This document shows, one piece after another, positions 6,710 to 7,076 of a stretch of DNA of 7,076 nt. The DNA comes from Verrucomicrobiota bacterium (GTDB lineage: Bacteria > Verrucomicrobiota > Verrucomicrobiia > Limisphaerales > UBA8199). The stretch lies in contig JAPLUA010000332.1 of the NCBI GenBank assembly GCA_026397855.1, positions 1-7,076 on the forward strand. Reading direction: 5' to 3'. Under the pieces are notes generated by a model, which made no database searches, was not told where the DNA came from, and was given only the letters and a program-made list of their open reading frames with translations. Each line of letters starts with the position of its first letter. Position 1 is the stretch's first letter. Position numbers and translations under genes: made by a program.

Positions 6710-6777
6710 TGAGCAAGCCGATGCTGGTGACGGTGCCGTTCGTGCTGCTGCTGCTGGACTACTGGCCGCTGGGACGG
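6685..6777 (+). repeat. Near-identical segment shared with paralog A (copy 2)
   Basis: This is the counterpart of 4208-4300: 66 nt of perfect identity (6685-6750), then two mismatches in one codon (ATA in A, CTG here) and one near the end. It is bounded on both sides by the repeat arrays. Confidence 0.9.
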
Positions 6778-6782
6778 TTTAT

Positions 6783-6906
6783 AGTCCACAGCCCACCGGC
6801 TACAGACCACGGACCACGCACAGAACCAGGCGCCACGGATCACACATCACGCATCACGCATCACGCCCCCTCCCCCGCTCGTAAATCGCAAATCGTAAAC
6901 CGTAAA
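6783..6906. repeat. Heptanucleotide repeat array 2 of paralog B
   Basis: Five units in phase at 6783-6817 (AGTCCAC, AGCCCAC, CGGCTAC, AGACCAC, GGACCAC), four at 6839-6866 (ATCACAC then ATCACGC three times), and four at 6879-6906 (TCGTAAA, TCGCAAA, TCGTAAA, CCGTAAA). The first sub-array region is 40 nt, against 61 nt in paralog A, again a difference of exactly three units. The remaining parts have equal length in both genes. Confidence 0.86.
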
Positions 6907-7076
6907 TGGCCATTCCTTCTCGCCGAGAAGCTCCCTTTCTTTCTCCTGAGCGCGGCCTCGTGCGTGGTGACGTTCATCGTTCAGAAGCAGGGCGGGGCGG
7001 TGCAGTCCCTGACCCAGATGCCTCTAGGTCTCCGGCTCGGCAACGTCCCGGTCGCTTACGCGCGATACCTGGGCAA

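Larger units (their letters stand above)
6553..7076 (+). pseudogene. 3' continuation of paralog B in a shifted frame (runs off right edge)
   Basis: From about 6553 the frame one base back relative to the 5' part reads PKAEIRRDGSQS..., matching paralog A's PKAEIQRDRSQS loop. It then gives the helices FYLLSLTFFALGLMSKPMLV and VPFVLLLLDYWPLG, the second repeat-encoded loop (RITHHAPSPARKSQIV), and LAEKLPFFLLSAASCVVTFI with QMPLGLRLGNVPVAYARYLG at the window end. There is no stop to the right edge, so the TPR tail probably lies beyond. No good start codon is visible, so it is most simply the second half of one broken or frame-variable gene. The cause is a 4-nt shorter unit than in paralog A (7 nt here, 11 nt there). 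Confidence 0.8.

Overview
The window is GC-rich bacterial DNA. It carries three paralogous genes for large multi-membrane-span proteins with GT-C glycosyltransferase-like cores and C-terminal TPR tails, resembling the bacterial relatives of eukaryotic TMTC O-mannosyltransferases. Two small ordinary genes sit between them. Expansion of this family, together with 7-nt repeat arrays inside the genes, makes me think of Verrucomicrobia/Pedosphaera-Limisphaerales-like bacteria or a related environmental lineage. That taxonomic guess rests on family resemblance only and is moderate to low confidence.

Layout. Positions 1 to about 2210 on the minus strand hold paralog C. It has about 11 membrane segments and then at least 9.5 nearly regular 34-residue TPR units, and it runs off the left edge. 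Positions 2211-2431 are its leader, with a GC hairpin, a possible promoter and an ATG that is out of frame by one base. Positions 2432-2779 (minus) encode a HicB-family antitoxin with no HicA partner in view. Twelve bases upstream of it, 2792-3577 (minus) encodes an RluA-family pseudouridine synthase. A 37-bp divergent gap leads to paralog A (plus, 3615-5896), which is split by a frameshift near 3950 into an N-terminal fragment and a long membrane-plus-TPR body. Paralog B (plus, from 5993) follows after 96 bp and runs off the right edge. It changes frame inside its first repeat array.

The most unusual feature is the set of 7-nt repeat arrays inside the coding sequences of all three paralogs. 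In A and B they occupy the same two predicted inter-helix loops, with the same repeat words in the same order. C has a short array of a different word in the loop equivalent to the first. Seven is not a multiple of three, so one unit gained or lost changes the reading frame. The two copy-number differences between A and B are nevertheless exactly 21 nt (three units) each, which preserves frame. A separate 4-nt difference is what takes B out of frame. A second striking feature is a 66-nt perfect match between A and B next to the arrays, in genes whose flanking parts are clearly diverged, which suggests local sequence exchange.

Each paralog shows one frame problem at a different place: C at its start codon, A by 13 missing bases, B by 4 bases in an array. 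This may be gene decay, sequencing or assembly error, or on/off variation of envelope glycosyltransferases. The sequence alone cannot decide between these.
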